The notes beneath the pieces are model-generated. The model saw nothing but the letters and a program-made list of their open reading frames with translations. It was not told where the DNA came from and did no database searches. A stretch of DNA of 64,000 bases from Diphasiastrum complanatum (lineage: Eukaryota > Streptophyta > Lycopodiopsida > Lycopodiales > Lycopodiaceae): assembly GCA_029204225.1 (NCBI GenBank), contig CM055107.1:15620900-15684899 (forward strand). The letters are read 5' to 3'. Made by a program: the position numbers and the translations under genes. This document shows, in pieces, positions 11,077 through 25,331 of this stretch; the first letter of the stretch is position 1, and the number at the start of each line of letters is the position of its first letter.

Positions 11077-11937
11077 TTTCAGAGAGAGAAAAGGAGTGCC
11101 CGACGTTTCTTCTTAAAAAGAAGTCAAAAAGACTAACTAGAACTGTACAAAGGAGGGAAACAGAAACTTAGCTGTTTCTATGGACTGTAGAACCCTTTCA
11201 GCTCTTCGGTGGCTATTTACAGACCCGCTGTCCGAAAATAATCAGCAACTAGGATGCCAAGATGCAAGCAAATCTCTGATTTCCTTTGCTCCTTACCCTC
11301 GCTGTCAGGCTAAAAACTCGAGTAGTCCAAATTCTTCCAAATTGGAGCCAAAAAATAGATGTGCAAAATCTGAATTTGAGAAGGCCCCTGTCGGCTGAAC
11401 CGGCTATTCTGAAAAATCAGATTCCAAGCTTGAAACTGTAGGCAAAAATTTGAATTTGATTGGTTGTAGACCCTCGCTGACTGGCAAACGGTTCTGTGGG
11501 CCCACTAAGTCCAGATTTAAGGCCTAAAAACTATCTACAATCCTGATTTTGATGACTGGCTGCCCTTGCTATCTGTCTCTCAGATCTGTGGCTCCGAAAA
11601 ATTAGACTAGAAGGCCTTAAAAGATTCCAAATTTCAGGATTTCAGAAGATACTAACAACGCTGGACCTGTACTAGCTTTCCTCTTGAATTTCTGCTCAAA
11701 TTACAGTAATTACACTAAAAAATCAGAGATAGCTATATGATTTTGTAGGGATGGAATTGCCCTTGAAATCTGGCTCAGATTTGGTCCAAAAAGCAAGTAA
11801 TTCCACCGAGATTCCCTCAGTAGAAGGCTATCTCTACAGCGTTGAATCTGTCTCTCCAATTTTTGAAAATTAGAAAGAGTTTCTATACACTCTGATGGAT
11901 TTCTCCCTTGCTGAAACTAGCTCCCAAAGAAGGAGAT

Positions 11938-11950
11938 GGCTCTGATACCA
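11938..11950 (-). promoter_or_regulatory. Primer-binding site of the gypsy element
   Basis: Minus strand TGGTATCAGAGCC, complementary to the 3' end of plant initiator tRNA-Met. One base separates it from the LTR end (TAACA at 11956-11952). Confidence 0.9.
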
Positions 11951-11951
11951 A

Positions 11952-12309
11952 TGTTAGAGATCGAAACACCACAGTAAGGCAAACACTAATTGATCCACCC
12001 AACCTTGCCTACTCCCTGATATGGAGCAAGCCCCTCCTAGCCCAGTGTGAGGCCTGGTAGCATGCATACTGCCAAGTGTCGGCCACGTGGCTCTGATGTG
12101 GCCGACTACACGTCGGGACCCAACGTGGGGCCCTATCATGCTGACAGGGTCCCTAGGCTGTGTTAGGCCCGCCATGGCTATGGACCGTGCAGGGGCACAC
12201 TACTCACACTGTCTTGCCCTATTGGTCGTGTACATTGGACACAACCCTGACTGTAGTATCTGACTTCCTGTGTTCTCTAGGGTTCGGCATTGGTTACGTG
12301 CTCGTAACA
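11952..12309 (-). mobile_element. 5' LTR of the gypsy element, 358 bp
   Basis: In minus orientation it begins TGTTACGAGC (12309) and ends GATCTCTAACA (11952). This gives matching TGTTA...TAACA termini, and the primer-binding site follows at once. No second copy is found in the window, so the element has lost its 3' LTR. Confidence 0.8.
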
Positions 12310-12898
12310 CTCACCCTACAAAAAGTCTTGTGACATAATCCATCTTGAATATGCCATTAACTCTAGTTGTTGCCTTGTCCGACTACAATTGGGTTTTTTT
12401 TTTCTTGGGTGTGGGTGTGGGTGTGGGTGGGGGTAAACCGTATCCCATGATGCTCATTGAGGCTCTTTGTTTGAGAGATCCACCTCTTAGCTCTGAATCA
12501 AAAGGAGCATTGTTAGATGTGGTTGGGTCCCCTCACATGCCACTTAACATAGGATTGGATTCATGACCATTACCTTGGTTGGGACCCATGGTTGATCTGT
12601 GGAGATTTTATATGGAGGGGTCCATTGTATCCCATGATGCTCATTGGTGTTTATTGATTAGGAGATCTTGCCCTTAACGCCCAAACAAGGAGTACCAGTA
12701 GATGTGGGTGGGCCCCTGCACCCACTCCAAGGATGGTTGGGTTTCAGTCCATTCCCTAGATTGGATCCGTAGTTGATGTGCTATTTACTTGTTGCACATG
12801 AGGTAACGTGTACCAACGCAAACTTGCTTGAAAGCAATATCACTCCATGTGATATGTGCTTGCTAAAAACCTTTAAAGTCTTATAACAAATATGTTCT
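12310..12898. repeat. Diverged direct duplication of about 150 bp beside the gypsy LTR
   Basis: 'tatcccatgatgctcattg' occurs at about 12438 and 12623. Each copy is followed by gagatc, a run of similar blocks (agatgtgg(t/g)tgg then gcccc or tcccc), and ends ttgat(c/g)tg near 12595 and 12780. Units are about 185 bp apart. The copies are strongly diverged. A (GTGGGT)n-like stretch sits at 12412-12434. No gene recognised. Confidence 0.6.
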
Positions 12899-13074
12899 AT
12901 GGAATGGGCCGGCGGGCACAGGCCATTCTGCCCGGTAAGGATTTCCAGAATTTTTTAGGCGAGGCCCGGAGGGGCCGAGTCTAATTTTTTTTGGAAAGCC
13001 GAACCTTCGGGCCTCGCCTAAATTTTTTTGGAAATCCCTACTGGGCAGAATGGCTTGTGCTCAGCCCATTCCAT
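12899..13074. repeat. Long hairpin of 176 bp (foldback element)
   Basis: Left arm 12899-12972 (starting atggaatgggcc) pairs with right arm 13003-13074 (ending gcccattccat) along almost its entire length. Shared blocks, read on the left arm, are gccattctgccc, ggatttcca and ttaggcgaggcccg. I estimate around 85 percent pairing. It is markedly more GC-rich than its flanks. There is no coding capacity, and no convincing target duplication was seen. It could be a MITE, or if transcribed it would fold into a long hairpin RNA. Confidence 0.8.
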
Positions 13075-16000
13075 CGTGTAATAGGTACCTTGACTTTTTT
13101 CACATGTACATTACAAAGCATAATAATCAGTTTGACTCTAACGGACCACTATGGACATGCCACTTGGCAGTCGTACAGACGTTGTACAAATGCGTATGGG
13201 CGGAAAGTGCAGCACCTCAGTTTGCAAAAAAAGTACATACATATTCTGCTTTTTAATTTGTTCAAAAAATGGGCATAATAATCACAAGGTATCTATTATG
13301 TTAACATTACCATCTTACTATTAATTTCAAAGCCTTTAAGTATTTTACTCTAAATTATCTATGGAATTTAGTTACAATTTTCAGATTCATAGGCTTTATG
13401 TATTATGGAAGGAGTCATATGAAATTGTGCCTCATAAGGAGTTCATAAGCAAGGCCTAACGGATTCATTCGATTGAGCAATAAATACATTGGCTTGTTTT
13501 TTCTAAGGACCATTATGACAAAATTGTATAGGTCATCTAGAAAATGGAATCTATTTTAAAAAACAGAATCATCCAATTTTTCTGTCATGACGTGATTAAT
13601 TTTTATTTTTGCACAGCACATGCACATTCTACTCTTTTATGAGCCTAAAAAAATTGGGCAAAAGAAGTCATGTGCTCATCAGGTTGATGTTTTGCCAGTC
13701 ATTGAATTGCTGTACGTCTTTTATAGGGCGGGATGTGAGCTTGAAAAGTTAAAACTATTTACAGCATCAACTTATATAATATATCATATATATGGCGTGC
13801 CGAAATACTCTCTAATAAAGCAGCACGCTTTCTTCTATGAGCGGTTGAGCTCTCTCTGCGTGAAATAATAAGCTGAATAAAGCTGAAGTCCGTGATATTC
13901 ACTTGGCCCGACTCATATGGCATAAATTCATTATATATGTACTCCAACGTGCGGTTCATGTTATAACAGACACACACATATACTATATAGAGATAGATAA
14001 CTACTACAATGCACACAAGCACACCCATAGCATAAATTAGCTGAGAAAAACTTAAAACAGTATGAATTAGAATTCTATATTCTCTATCTACAGTCCTGAC
14101 TCCTGACTTTAGCATCTAGCATATATATATATATATGTATACATAATTCATGAAATTAAGATTGAAAAGGAAAGAATACGGTGTGGTGTGTGCTTGTCAG
14201 TTTCATCTTTCAAAGACGAGTGACCAGTGCTCAGCTGCCCACATGTGCATTGCTATAATTATGATGGTATGAATTGTTTGTGAATTGTTGGGTTTGGTTT
14301 GATTAATGCTGCCTGTTTGCTTTCAAATGTTAAGGTGTTTATAAATGAGATGCCATGTCGGTGGAGAAAGGGCACATGTGAATTTGCTCTTTTTGCAGCC
14401 CCCTTTGGAACTGCACACAGCACAAGAATGGAGGCCTGTTAAGCCAACAATGTGGCACGTTTCAGCAAAGGACAAGGAGGAGGAGGAGGAGGAGGAGGAG
14501 GATAACTCAGGAAAAGGGATAACTCAGCAAAAGGGAGGTGGAGCCCACATGGACCAGGCCCTATGACATGGGCTTGGCTGTCAGTGCGCGACACATGTTC
14601 ACGCCTTCACTTTTGAATACTTGTTTTTTGAAATTTGACTTATTAGTTGTTTAAACTGCAACAAACTCGTAGGTAGTAGGCATACTACACACAGACTCCG
14701 AGTTTTTGACCAACAATCCAAGGAAAAAATTCCATCTTCACCATTGACTAACTAACAAGAGAAATACAAACTAAGTTCTAACTTCACAAATAATTTCTTG
14801 GGTCATTCTTTAGAGCCTCTCGAGTTTGCCCTTATAATTCATAGTAAGACAAGGACCAAGAATTTGAGACTAAAAATTCAAGTTGGGTTCATACTTCATA
14901 CTCGTAGACTAAATCTAGCCTTTGAGCTTTGGGTTTTGGACTCTTGGACCATTGTTGGGAATTTTGACCTTTTTTTTTGAGAACCAACAACAGGTGCAGG
15001 TTTTGAAAGTTTTTGAATCTTCACACCTCCAATTATCAATAGTTTGGGTATTTGGCCATATCTAGCGGATACTTGGTAGGTATCTACAGGGTCTTTGGGG
15101 GTAGGATATTATGTCTCTTTTATACTTGATGCTTCTATGGAGTCGCATGGTATGAACATTAAGATATCCGTGGGTATCAAAATATTGGTACCTGGCTAAA
15201 CAAGCCAATTGTTGAAATGTACATTATATATCTTAGCTTCAAAACTGTAGGTTTTCACTTGTCAAGAATTAGCTGGTTTAAGATTTAAAATTTCAAGTTA
15301 AAGTTTTCCAAGCACTACTTGGGACCATCTAGCATGTAGGATGGTTTGAGACAAGGGGGAGGAGAGAGTCTAGGGTGCATTCCCAATCTTGCATTCAAAG
15401 GGATTGAGCCATATGCCAATTTGAGTAGGTTGTCACAAGTCAAGTGACGTCAAGCTGATAGAAAACACAAATGCAGAAGTGTGTTCTCACACCCTCACAT
15501 TTGAGGTGGAGGTTGGAAGTTTAGGCTTGTAGTTGGTCTCTGTTGATGGTTAGCTATGGCTGGCATTTGATTCCATCTTATTTAAGGTGGGTGGGATGCT
15601 AATGTGAAGAGAGTCTGATGTGGAGACATAAAGAATATGACTGTATGGTTGAGGATGAGCATTCAGCCATATGGTGAAGTGACTTTCAGCACCATGCAAG
15701 GTGAGTAGTGCTTTTGAATTATTTAGTACTTAGCCAATTCCTCTTTCCCCACCATTTATGCTTGCCCCCAATCAATTAGCCTAGGAGTTTGAAGGGCATA
15801 ACATCCTTTCTCATCAAAGGGTCCTTTCTATTTTAAGATTTCCAACAACTTGTAAGTATCAAGGCTACAACACATTGGAAAAAGGTACTAAGATGTCAAA
15901 CTTTCAAAACATAATGTGACTCTAGCTTAAAAGGAAATTTGTTGACTCATATCAAATTTGACATGCCAAACAAACTTGTATATTGCCTTTACATTAGCAC

Positions 16001-17990
16001 TACATCTAAAGCAAACTAGGCCTCTGACATGCATTGCAACTTGCAAATGCCAAGCTAGATTAAACTCCATTAGGCCCTTACAATTTAAGCACCTTAAGGT
16101 CTTACTTTTTTCTCTCGTCGTTAGACTTCAAGGCTTTCATAATAGGCCAGCTGATGGCAAGTGCAAGTGGCGTTATTTTGAATTAATGCTTTTAGGTTGT
16201 CCCATTGAACATGGGTACCCACTTTTAAGGGGGACCATTAGAAAGCCTAGAGATTTACCCTCTCCTTACAAGTGCACATGTGACATGGCACATACCCATT
16301 TGCACATCTATTCTTGTTGCCTAATATGTTAGGCAAGCCATTTTGCTCAAAGTTTCAATTTCCAAGTGCTCTCAAAAAATAGATAGTCTTATATGCCAAT
16401 TGTTGAAATTGGTACCAATTAGTTCCAAAGTAGTTCCACAGTCTTTTTTTTGTACTCATGAAAAATGCACTAATTTTACTTATGAATTTTATCAATATTT
16501 CACCACTTTCATGAAGTATGTATGTATATTTCAAGCATTGGCTCATACACCTTATTTCTTCTAATAATATTGTTTTCCTCCTATTTCTCAGCCAATTTTT
16601 TTGCCCTTTTTTATTTCAAATTCTTAATATCTTTTCGTAAATTTTGACCAATAATCACTAAATTCTTCTTAGACGGTTAATTTTCCATTGCTTAAGAAAA
16701 ATGACCAGGTCAATTAGAGATCAACTGATCTCTGATTGGTTGATGGACATCGTGACCTCTTTATGACTACCTTATATGAGAAGGTCTTTTTTTCTCATTT
16801 ATAATAATTTTTATTATTCTCTTGAACGAAAGTTTATTTTGATAGGCATATTGTAATTTGGCCTTAATTTTACACTTCAAAATGCCATTGATATCAATAC
16901 ATAGCCAAGTTTTGACCTTGATTATATGGGAACAACTAGTAGACCAAGTGAGTATAGATGCATATTTCCCATCGTGGCCAAGTTGGATATGGGTGGTACA
17001 AAGGCAATACCTTGAATCTAGGTCATTGGATAATATAGATACTTAGAAGCCTTGTCCTCTAATCTTGGTAAGTCGTGTACCATGCACATATTGTACAAAT
17101 TTGAAGCTACTAAAACTCTTGTAATATAAAATAATAGCATAGATGCCTAGCCTTGGAATGTTGCTCTAATTTCACAAATGCAAGGGATTTATTTTGGAGC
17201 TCTAGTCTTGAATATTCTATTGAGATAAGAATCCATCAATATTCTTGTTAACTACCTCAAAGCTCTTCTTTGGAATAACAATCATATTGTTCCTCTTTGG
17301 CAGATGTGCTTATATTTGGTTAAGGAAAGAGGTTCATGTATCCTTGCTCCGTGAATCGAAACAAGCTCCTTGTCTTAGACATATGTCCAATCGATGATGC
17401 TTGGATCAACACTTGGAAAGCTGCTACATTTTTTGTTTTTCCAATTCATGCATCTATTCTTTCCGCCTAAGATGCTATATGGGGATACACCTCATCTTAC
17501 ATGAAAGGTGGGAGGTCCATTTGTAGTGAGTGGCCTTAAACCACTACAAAGAGAGGATTTAGATGTCTATAGAGCCTCTCATGCTTGGATCAAGAAGCTT
17601 TGTTACTACACCTTTTTCCATGTCTCCAAAGTTTTATGCCCTAATTATCATGCCCACGATTGGACTAACCTAAGATCTATGTCCCATTAGGAGGTCAGAA
17701 GGCTTACCTCGACCCATGAATTAATTATGGTTATGAAGGGTTCTGACCCTCATGGTATTATATTACAATTAATGGTTTAGAGGCCTCAATATTCGATGGT
17801 GGATTTATGTGGAACTAGTAGTGACTCATCGGTCAGTGGCAAATGTGGCCCAATTAGAGTTTGGGATAGAGCCTTGGAGGATATACATATACCAAGCTTA
17901 ATATGGGAGTGGTAGCTACATGTTGTTGGATTGAGATCTCTCCTATACAGTGATTTCTTGTCCATAGCGTGGGGCTAGATCCGCTTTGGT
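13075..17990. other. No gene recognised
   Basis: Mostly AT-rich non-coding DNA. A minus-strand frame of 118 codons (14115-13759) and a plus-strand frame of 124 codons (15958-16332) show no family motif and I do not call them genes. A short (GAG/GGA)n run lies at 14475-14503 and a short (AT)n run near 14117-14136. Nothing else is supported. Confidence 0.4.
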
Positions 17991-17993
17991 TGT

Positions 17994-18007
17994 TGGCTCT
18001 GATACCA
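17994..18007 (-). promoter_or_regulatory. Isolated primer-binding-site match of an LTR retrotransposon
   Basis: The minus strand reads TGGTATCAGAGCCA, an exact copia/gypsy-type primer site. The sequence just before it on the minus strand ends ...TAGGTCATGAAAG, so a CA-ending LTR is not clear. No gag or pol follows downstream (17990 to 17500). It is probably the scar of a decayed element. Confidence 0.4.
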
Positions 18008-19319
<1,312 letters not shown>

Positions 19320-19639
19320 GATTACATTCATTAAAGATGATGGAGGCTAAAATGGCCTATGGGACCCAAATCAAGCACAATATCAATGCTAAAAAATCCA
19401 AGCAACATAATACAAAAACTACTCCAAGATTATATATCGATCTTGTTTTGATCTAAAATAGTTTTATGCGGGCAGGTTAGGAGCTTTTAACAAAAAACTA
19501 CCAAGCATACTAATATCAAAGTAAGCATCACTATAGGTTTCTAAAAAAGCCTTAGGATATTCTTTTTCTCTCTTGAAAGAACTAGCAATCAATTATAAAC
19601 TTTATACAAAGTACATGAAAGAAGCAAAAAAACTTACAG

Positions 19640-20340
19640 GATCGAAAGCTTTTCAGCCTCTTTCAAAAGAAACTGGGGGGAGATGACAAAATCACTACTC
19701 CCAAATACCTTGCTATTCCTATCTAACCAAATGCTCCAAAGCGCGATGACTCTAATACACTGCCAAAAGGCATTAACCTTTACATCTTCAAAAGTAATAT
19801 TGTTCAGTAGTAAATCTGTGTGGCTGATGTTCTTGAATCTGACATAAAAGCGCGATAAAGAGGTTAGTCACTGATCTGCAAAGTAAAACATAGCAATGAA
19901 AGAACAGATGAATCACATCCTCGTCAAATGTTTTGCATTGAGAGCACACATGCGATACATCACGTTTTTAACTATCCCGCACAAGAAGAATGCTGGAGAA
20001 TCTTAAGAGCAAAAATTCTAAGCTTTCCATTTCTAATCCTGTGAGTGTGTGGTGAAATCTGGTCTTCGAAAGGTGAAAGGAATAAGAAAGTGTCCATTTG
20101 GAGTTGAACCAAGAGAAGGTGAAATTCGGCTCTTTGGTGGTGGAGAAGACCGAGAAATAGAAAATTTTGCCCGACTTATCACAGGCCTTGAAAAGCCATT
20201 TATTCTCGCAGTGAGAGGACGAGGTGGTAGTGAGGGGGCCAAGGTCTCCTTGAGAGAAGGCAAAAGAAAGGAAGTTAGTTTATGGGGTGGCAAGGCCAAG
20301 TTCAAATTTGAGACAAGAAGGACTAAGAGAGTATATAGAG
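19640..20340 (-). pseudogene. LINE (non-LTR retrotransposon) 3' end with zinc-binding RT tail
   Basis: On the minus strand near 19965-19900 the reading is CSQCKTFDEDVIHLFFHC. This is the CX2C...(E/D)...HLF-HC signature of the zinc-binding domain found after the reverse transcriptase of plant LINEs (zf-RVT). About 45 residues later, NAFWQCIRVIALWSIWLDRN and SKVFG match the following 'W....P..ILW.IW.ERN.R.F' block. Upstream (about 20340-19970), a weaker CDKSGKIFYFSVFSTTKEP resembles the segment before it. Several stops interrupt the frame. No RT core is recognised, so this is a 5'-truncated relic, the usual outcome of LINE insertion. Confidence 0.6.
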
Positions 20341-22828
20341 TTCATAATATGATCCCAAGTGGCAAGCCCTTTTCGGGACAGATTCCGACAGAGTCTTTTC
20401 TCAATCAAGGCGAGAGGCATGGAATTAAGGGTTATGGCTTTAGAAAACCAGAGAAACTCTGTGCGGGAGATGGAGTTTCCCTTGTTTGGTAAGTGAACTC
20501 CCCAATCATTGTTGATTAGTCCTAGTCTTTCTAGACTTTGAAACTAGTTTTTTTTTTTGAAATAGCTTGAGATTGCTAGTGAAATGTCATGCTAGAATGT
20601 ATAAAGTTATACATGTATTAAACATCTTACATATGAAACTTACATACACTTTCAAAGTCAATTGATGTCATGACATTTATTCAAAGAAGCCATTTAAACT
20701 ATCCATACAACCCAAGAGTCAAATCCTACCACAAAGACACTTGCTTGTAGAGCTCTAATTTTCATAAAGTGAGTTTGATACTTTTGTGTGTTTCTTGGGA
20801 CCTCCTACATTCCTTTGAACTTGGTGTCCCTACCACAACGCTCATGTAATGTGGTCTATTGACGAGGACTAATCCAACTTGATTTTATCCTGGAACAATT
20901 TGGGTGTGTTGATGTTCAATAATGGTTAGGTGAAAAAATCAATGCCTATTATCTCTAAAGGTTCATATGAATGTCAAATCATACTTGTCACACATTGTTT
21001 GCTATAAAGTTGACTTTTCATGCATTCAATTGATCTAATAAACTTGTTAGCGTTTACTAGCTATCATGTAGTTGGATAGGAATTTGGTTAATCATTTTCA
21101 TCTTTGTGTATTTGTTGTCAGGAAAATGGAAAAAGTTGCGTTTGTACATGTGACTTATCCATACTTTTATCTGACATTTACCTATAACATTAGATAGTTG
21201 CAAGCATTGTCAGATTATAAGTGTAAGTAGCTTAACCCTAGTAAACAATCCAATACCCTCATCAACACATATTTATATGTTGCAAGGGACATACATCTCC
21301 AAAGGTTGCTTTTACATCATCACCCACATAAATGGTTAATGTAGAGAGACATTAGTGTCACCTAGGTAGTAGTCATCTAAGTCTTTATGTGACTTTAAAA
21401 TGACCCACCCTCAAAAAAGTGCATTGCCTATGTTTATCATATTCAATGAAACATGGCAACTCATCTAATCAACAATAATATATATACTTGTCAATCATGT
21501 ACCATGTCTTTTTTTTATGATATTTTGTAACTGTGCCTGCGTGTCAAAGTAAAACTTAAAGACTCAACTTCCACCAAGTTTCACAAAGCTTGTACTTACA
21601 AAGAAATGTTGTTAGAGAAAATAATCTCTAGCATTTGCTCGACTTTAACATAGATAAGTTCTCAACTCTTTGAATCTTGTATGTCCACGTGTGGCTTAGA
21701 GGAATGTCCATGTGTGGCTTAGAGGAATGAAACTTCAAACCTTAAGGAGAGATAAAGGGATGTCAACTAACCTCTCGCTTTAAAAAAAAGTTAAAAAAAT
21801 CCCTTTCGCTTGGTATTCACCCACACATGAACAAGGAGTTGAACTTGGGTGGGCAAAACCAAAGGAAGCATGCTACACCACCACACCACCTAACTCTAAT
21901 AAAATTGGCCACTTATTGAAGGATATGTAAGTTCTCATTTGAGCTAGTTAAGTTGACCTTTTAGATACAAACAATCCACTAAATGTAGACAATTACTAAT
22001 AGCTTTCTTAATCAATCAATGATCAACTACCCAAGACCATCAAAATAGGGTATGACCTACAACAAAAGGATTAGATAATTTCATGATTCATGATCACACA
22101 ATTTTACTTATAACCCCAACATAGGACCTTGACAACTATTCAAGGAGCTATACGCCAATTAGAATTTCATCCGAAGATTTTGGTTTTTGCTCAAATTAAT
22201 ACTAAGATCTTAATTTTGTACATTTGTCCAATTGAAATATATTATGAAAGACTCTAAGATCTTAAGTGTCTATATAGTTATCCAATTGAGATTCATTATG
22301 AGAAGTTGTATGTGGAGTTCACTTACCATCTAGCTTGCAAATAATTTCAAATTATATCTTTTTCTTTGTACATATTGTAAAAGTACCTAATTGCCGTAGA
22401 GTCATTATGTACAATATTGATGTTGTACATCATGCATGACTCACATCTTGAAGCATAACCACAATGGAGCATATAGCCCCTAAGTTTTGGAGCTTGTGCT
22501 TCGATGTGTCCCTTGCGCGACCGAGATTCAAGCCTGGTCTCCATTGCCACAAGAACATTCAATCTTATCCTATACAAGGTCTTTCTTGCCCATGCTTATC
22601 AAGCTTCAAGCCTAGTCTCCATTACCACGATGACATTCACTCTTATTCAACTAGCAGGACAACTCCCCCTTTTTCTTGAATTTGTGAAGGGCTTTGGTGT
22701 CCAAGTCTTTCTCTCTTTACCTATGAAACTTAGCTCGTATTGATTATTCATTGCACTTTGCTTATTTGTATGTTTACTCACAGTTTCAAGTACCTTCTAT
22801 CTTTACAACTATGTTGGAACTGGGGGAA
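20341..22828. other. No gene recognised; small local repeats
   Basis: AT-rich DNA. A tandem duplication of about 24 bp (gtcca(c/t)gtgtggcttagag) lies at 21680-21728. A loosely repeated block of about 85 bp (ttcaagcct(g/a)gtctccattnccac) occurs near 22527 and 22605. No coding, RNA or transposon signal is supported. Confidence 0.4.
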
Positions 22829-22845
22829 GGGGGGGGGGGGGGGGG
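22829..22845 (+). repeat. Poly-G run, 17 nt
   Basis: An uninterrupted run of 17 G preceded by ggggga. It could form a G-quadruplex in single-stranded form. Confidence 0.9.
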
Positions 22846-25331
22846 TGCGCATTACAATTTTCTTGAATCTATGTTTACTTGCATTTCCTAAGTATTTTTT
22901 TTAGATGTCGGAGCTATGAGTTCATCATACTAGCATTGACATATGCAAATATACATTCTAAATCAAGTATCAGGCCGAGCCTTAATAGGGAGCTCAATGC
23001 TCCAAGGTTTCAATGATGCAATAAGTGAGGTTTGAGCCTACACCACACCACGATGTTGTACCGCAGTGATGTTCTTACCCAGCTCTCATGTATAGTTCAA
23101 CACTACAACCACATAGTCTATTACACTTTCTTTTGAGTGTACAAAAGGTGCACAAACATGGGTGAACATATACAACCCTCACTAGCATTGTGATGGCCAA
23201 CCCAAATTTTGAGACCGATTACTATGAACCATATATCTACAGGAAAATTGTTTTTTCTCTCCTTCCTACTTAACCCCAAAGTGAAAGGCCACCTCTTGCT
23301 CAAACTCTAACGCCCCATACGTTCATTCCCATAAGCATCCTACTCAAACATTGTACCTTACAAAAGACTATGAATAAGCATCCTACTCACAAAAGACTAT
23401 GAATCATGGACTTTTCTAATGTTTTTTTTTTGACTTTTTCATGATTCCAAACTACTACACAAACGCTAATTAGTGTGACTTCAAACATATAAGCTTGATA
23501 TATCTTTTAATGGTTGTCTTTCTAACCTTGCTTGTAATGGGCCCTTTGGTCTAGAGTGGAGGATTGCCAAGCAATAGAGCTAGGTCTAAAGGACTTATGA
23601 GAGGGGTCTAAGTGGACAAATTCAAAATAATGTATGTGTGTTGATTGTGAGACTCTTCGATGACCCTTGGGCTTTTCATATAAGTGTGTACTTAACAAAG
23701 GTGGCATCTAAGGTGGAATACACACTAGGGCTAATAGAGTTCTAGGGGACAAGTAGGTAAAGTTGCTAGGGACAAAACTCGAAAAAACGTGAGAAGAAAG
23801 TGGTAGAACGTGTCACAACTTTCAAGTGAGGTGGTAGAATGGGTCACAAGTGAGAAGGTGGTAGGTCCGGTTTGTGTGAAAGAAGCAATGATTGTCAAAT
23901 CCAACTACAATGGTTGTTGTGGGCCGCCCTAATCCAACGATGGTGGAGGTTCAACGCATGATGGAGGGACCTTGAGTTCAGCTACAAAAGCCCCACCACC
24001 TTTGGATGAGGTCAAAACAACTATTGATAGGCAACAATTGTTAAGAACACGTTACTCCATGGAAGGTGGTGAGATGCATTAGCAAATGGGGAGAAGCGGC
24101 ATGGTTGGGCCACACACCCCTAATTTGAAACTGCCCCTTTAGCTAAAAGGGACAAATGAACCACCTATCGTGTCATATAGCGACAAACATAATCACAATT
24201 GAAAGAAAGGAGGACATTTTTTTTGAGAATATGGGCAAATATGAGGCTCGACGGCACATTGAACAAGGACTCAAATAGTCCTTAGTCACGAACCTTTGCG
24301 CTCAAAACAATTGAAAAGCTTATGCATAGTTATGATTTGCACATATTCTTGGTCAAAAACAAGGTCTATGATGCCAAGTTTAAAGTTTGTCTTATTAGTT
24401 TAGTGCCACGAGTTGCATACATGGATGGGATTTGATTATTGATGAAGTCTTACGCACCAATTGTTGAAGTGAATCATTCTTACATGCCAATTGGCGAAAT
24501 GAATCATTTTATGGATTAGTTTCAAATTTTGTAGCTTTTTTTTACCTCAAGCAATTTTGGGTATGAATTTCAAATTTATAGGTTTTTTTGTCTCATTTTT
24601 TATGGCTTCAAGGCTGTAGGTTATTTATAACTGGCTTGAATCATGTCTATGAGCAAGAGGAAGAGTGACTAGTGGTGCATTTAGTTGACTTCAACGAATG
24701 CACCCATAAATCTGAGCATAGCCAAACAGGTTTTGTTTGGTCTAAAAATTCTATCTGCTGCTACAGAGATACTGATTTTTCTTAGAGAATTGATCAATTC
24801 TAAGATCATCAAGGCAACAAAACCTCTAAAACACAGGTGGTCTTTCTGCATAATGGGTACTCAAAACCTCTGAGAAACAACCCAATGAATATAGGTGTAA
24901 CTACATACATTATTGAAAAATGTGCAAGACAGAAAGCAGCCCAGCCCACAAGTGCTCATGCTCTGTTCTGCCAAATGGAATGATCTAACTGCTGATAGAA
25001 CAGATATTGATATAATAGATGTTACATTTTTTCCCCCGGAAAAAAGGAGTGATTGACATGCATCACTTACTCTTACAAAAAAATACATGATCACACTCAT
25101 CATGATCACAGTGGAAAACAGCTGTTGAAAACAAATGGGTGAGCTATGCTGATATTGGTGTAACCTGCCCCTCGACTACAACTTGAACAGATCATGAACA
25201 AAAATCTCTTCTAACTGTGGTGTCTGCACCCCCTGAAAAGGGTGTCTCTGTCCTTCTACCTTTCACAATAGAACTTTTTCTTTCTCGGCATCTCTCATAC
25301 TCTTGCTATGTGTGTTTCGAAAATAGAAATT
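22846..25331. other. No gene recognised; includes the 3' flank of the GATA gene
   Basis: A small duplication (aagcatcctactca..caaaagactatgaat) lies near 23332-23405. The part next to 25331 should contain the 3' untranslated region and poly(A) site of the minus-strand GATA gene, but I cannot place them with confidence. Confidence 0.4.

Larger units (their letters stand above)
8393..12309 (-). mobile_element. Ty3/gypsy LTR retrotransposon, 5' half (chromovirus-like)
   Basis: On the minus strand the order is 5' LTR (12309-11952), primer-binding site (11950-11938), a leader of about 860 bp (11937-11077), gag (11076-10053), protease (10050-9700) and reverse transcriptase (about 9690-8400). The reading then stops dead at the copia junction at 8392. 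RNase H and most of integrase are missing; the integrase tail reappears at 7440-6960. Several stops and shifts make it inactive. The base composition of the leader and LTR is more GC-rich than the surroundings. Confidence 0.85.

Noticed and set aside
13759-14115. 118-codon minus-strand frame with a hydrophobic stretch
   Set aside because: No known motif and no splice or promoter context; the hydrophobic part comes from AT- and CA-rich DNA. Not supported as a gene.
20033-20492. Frames of 90 (minus) and 147 (plus) codons
   Set aside because: They overlap the LINE relic in other frames and show no domain. The better reading is the minus-strand LINE frame with stops.
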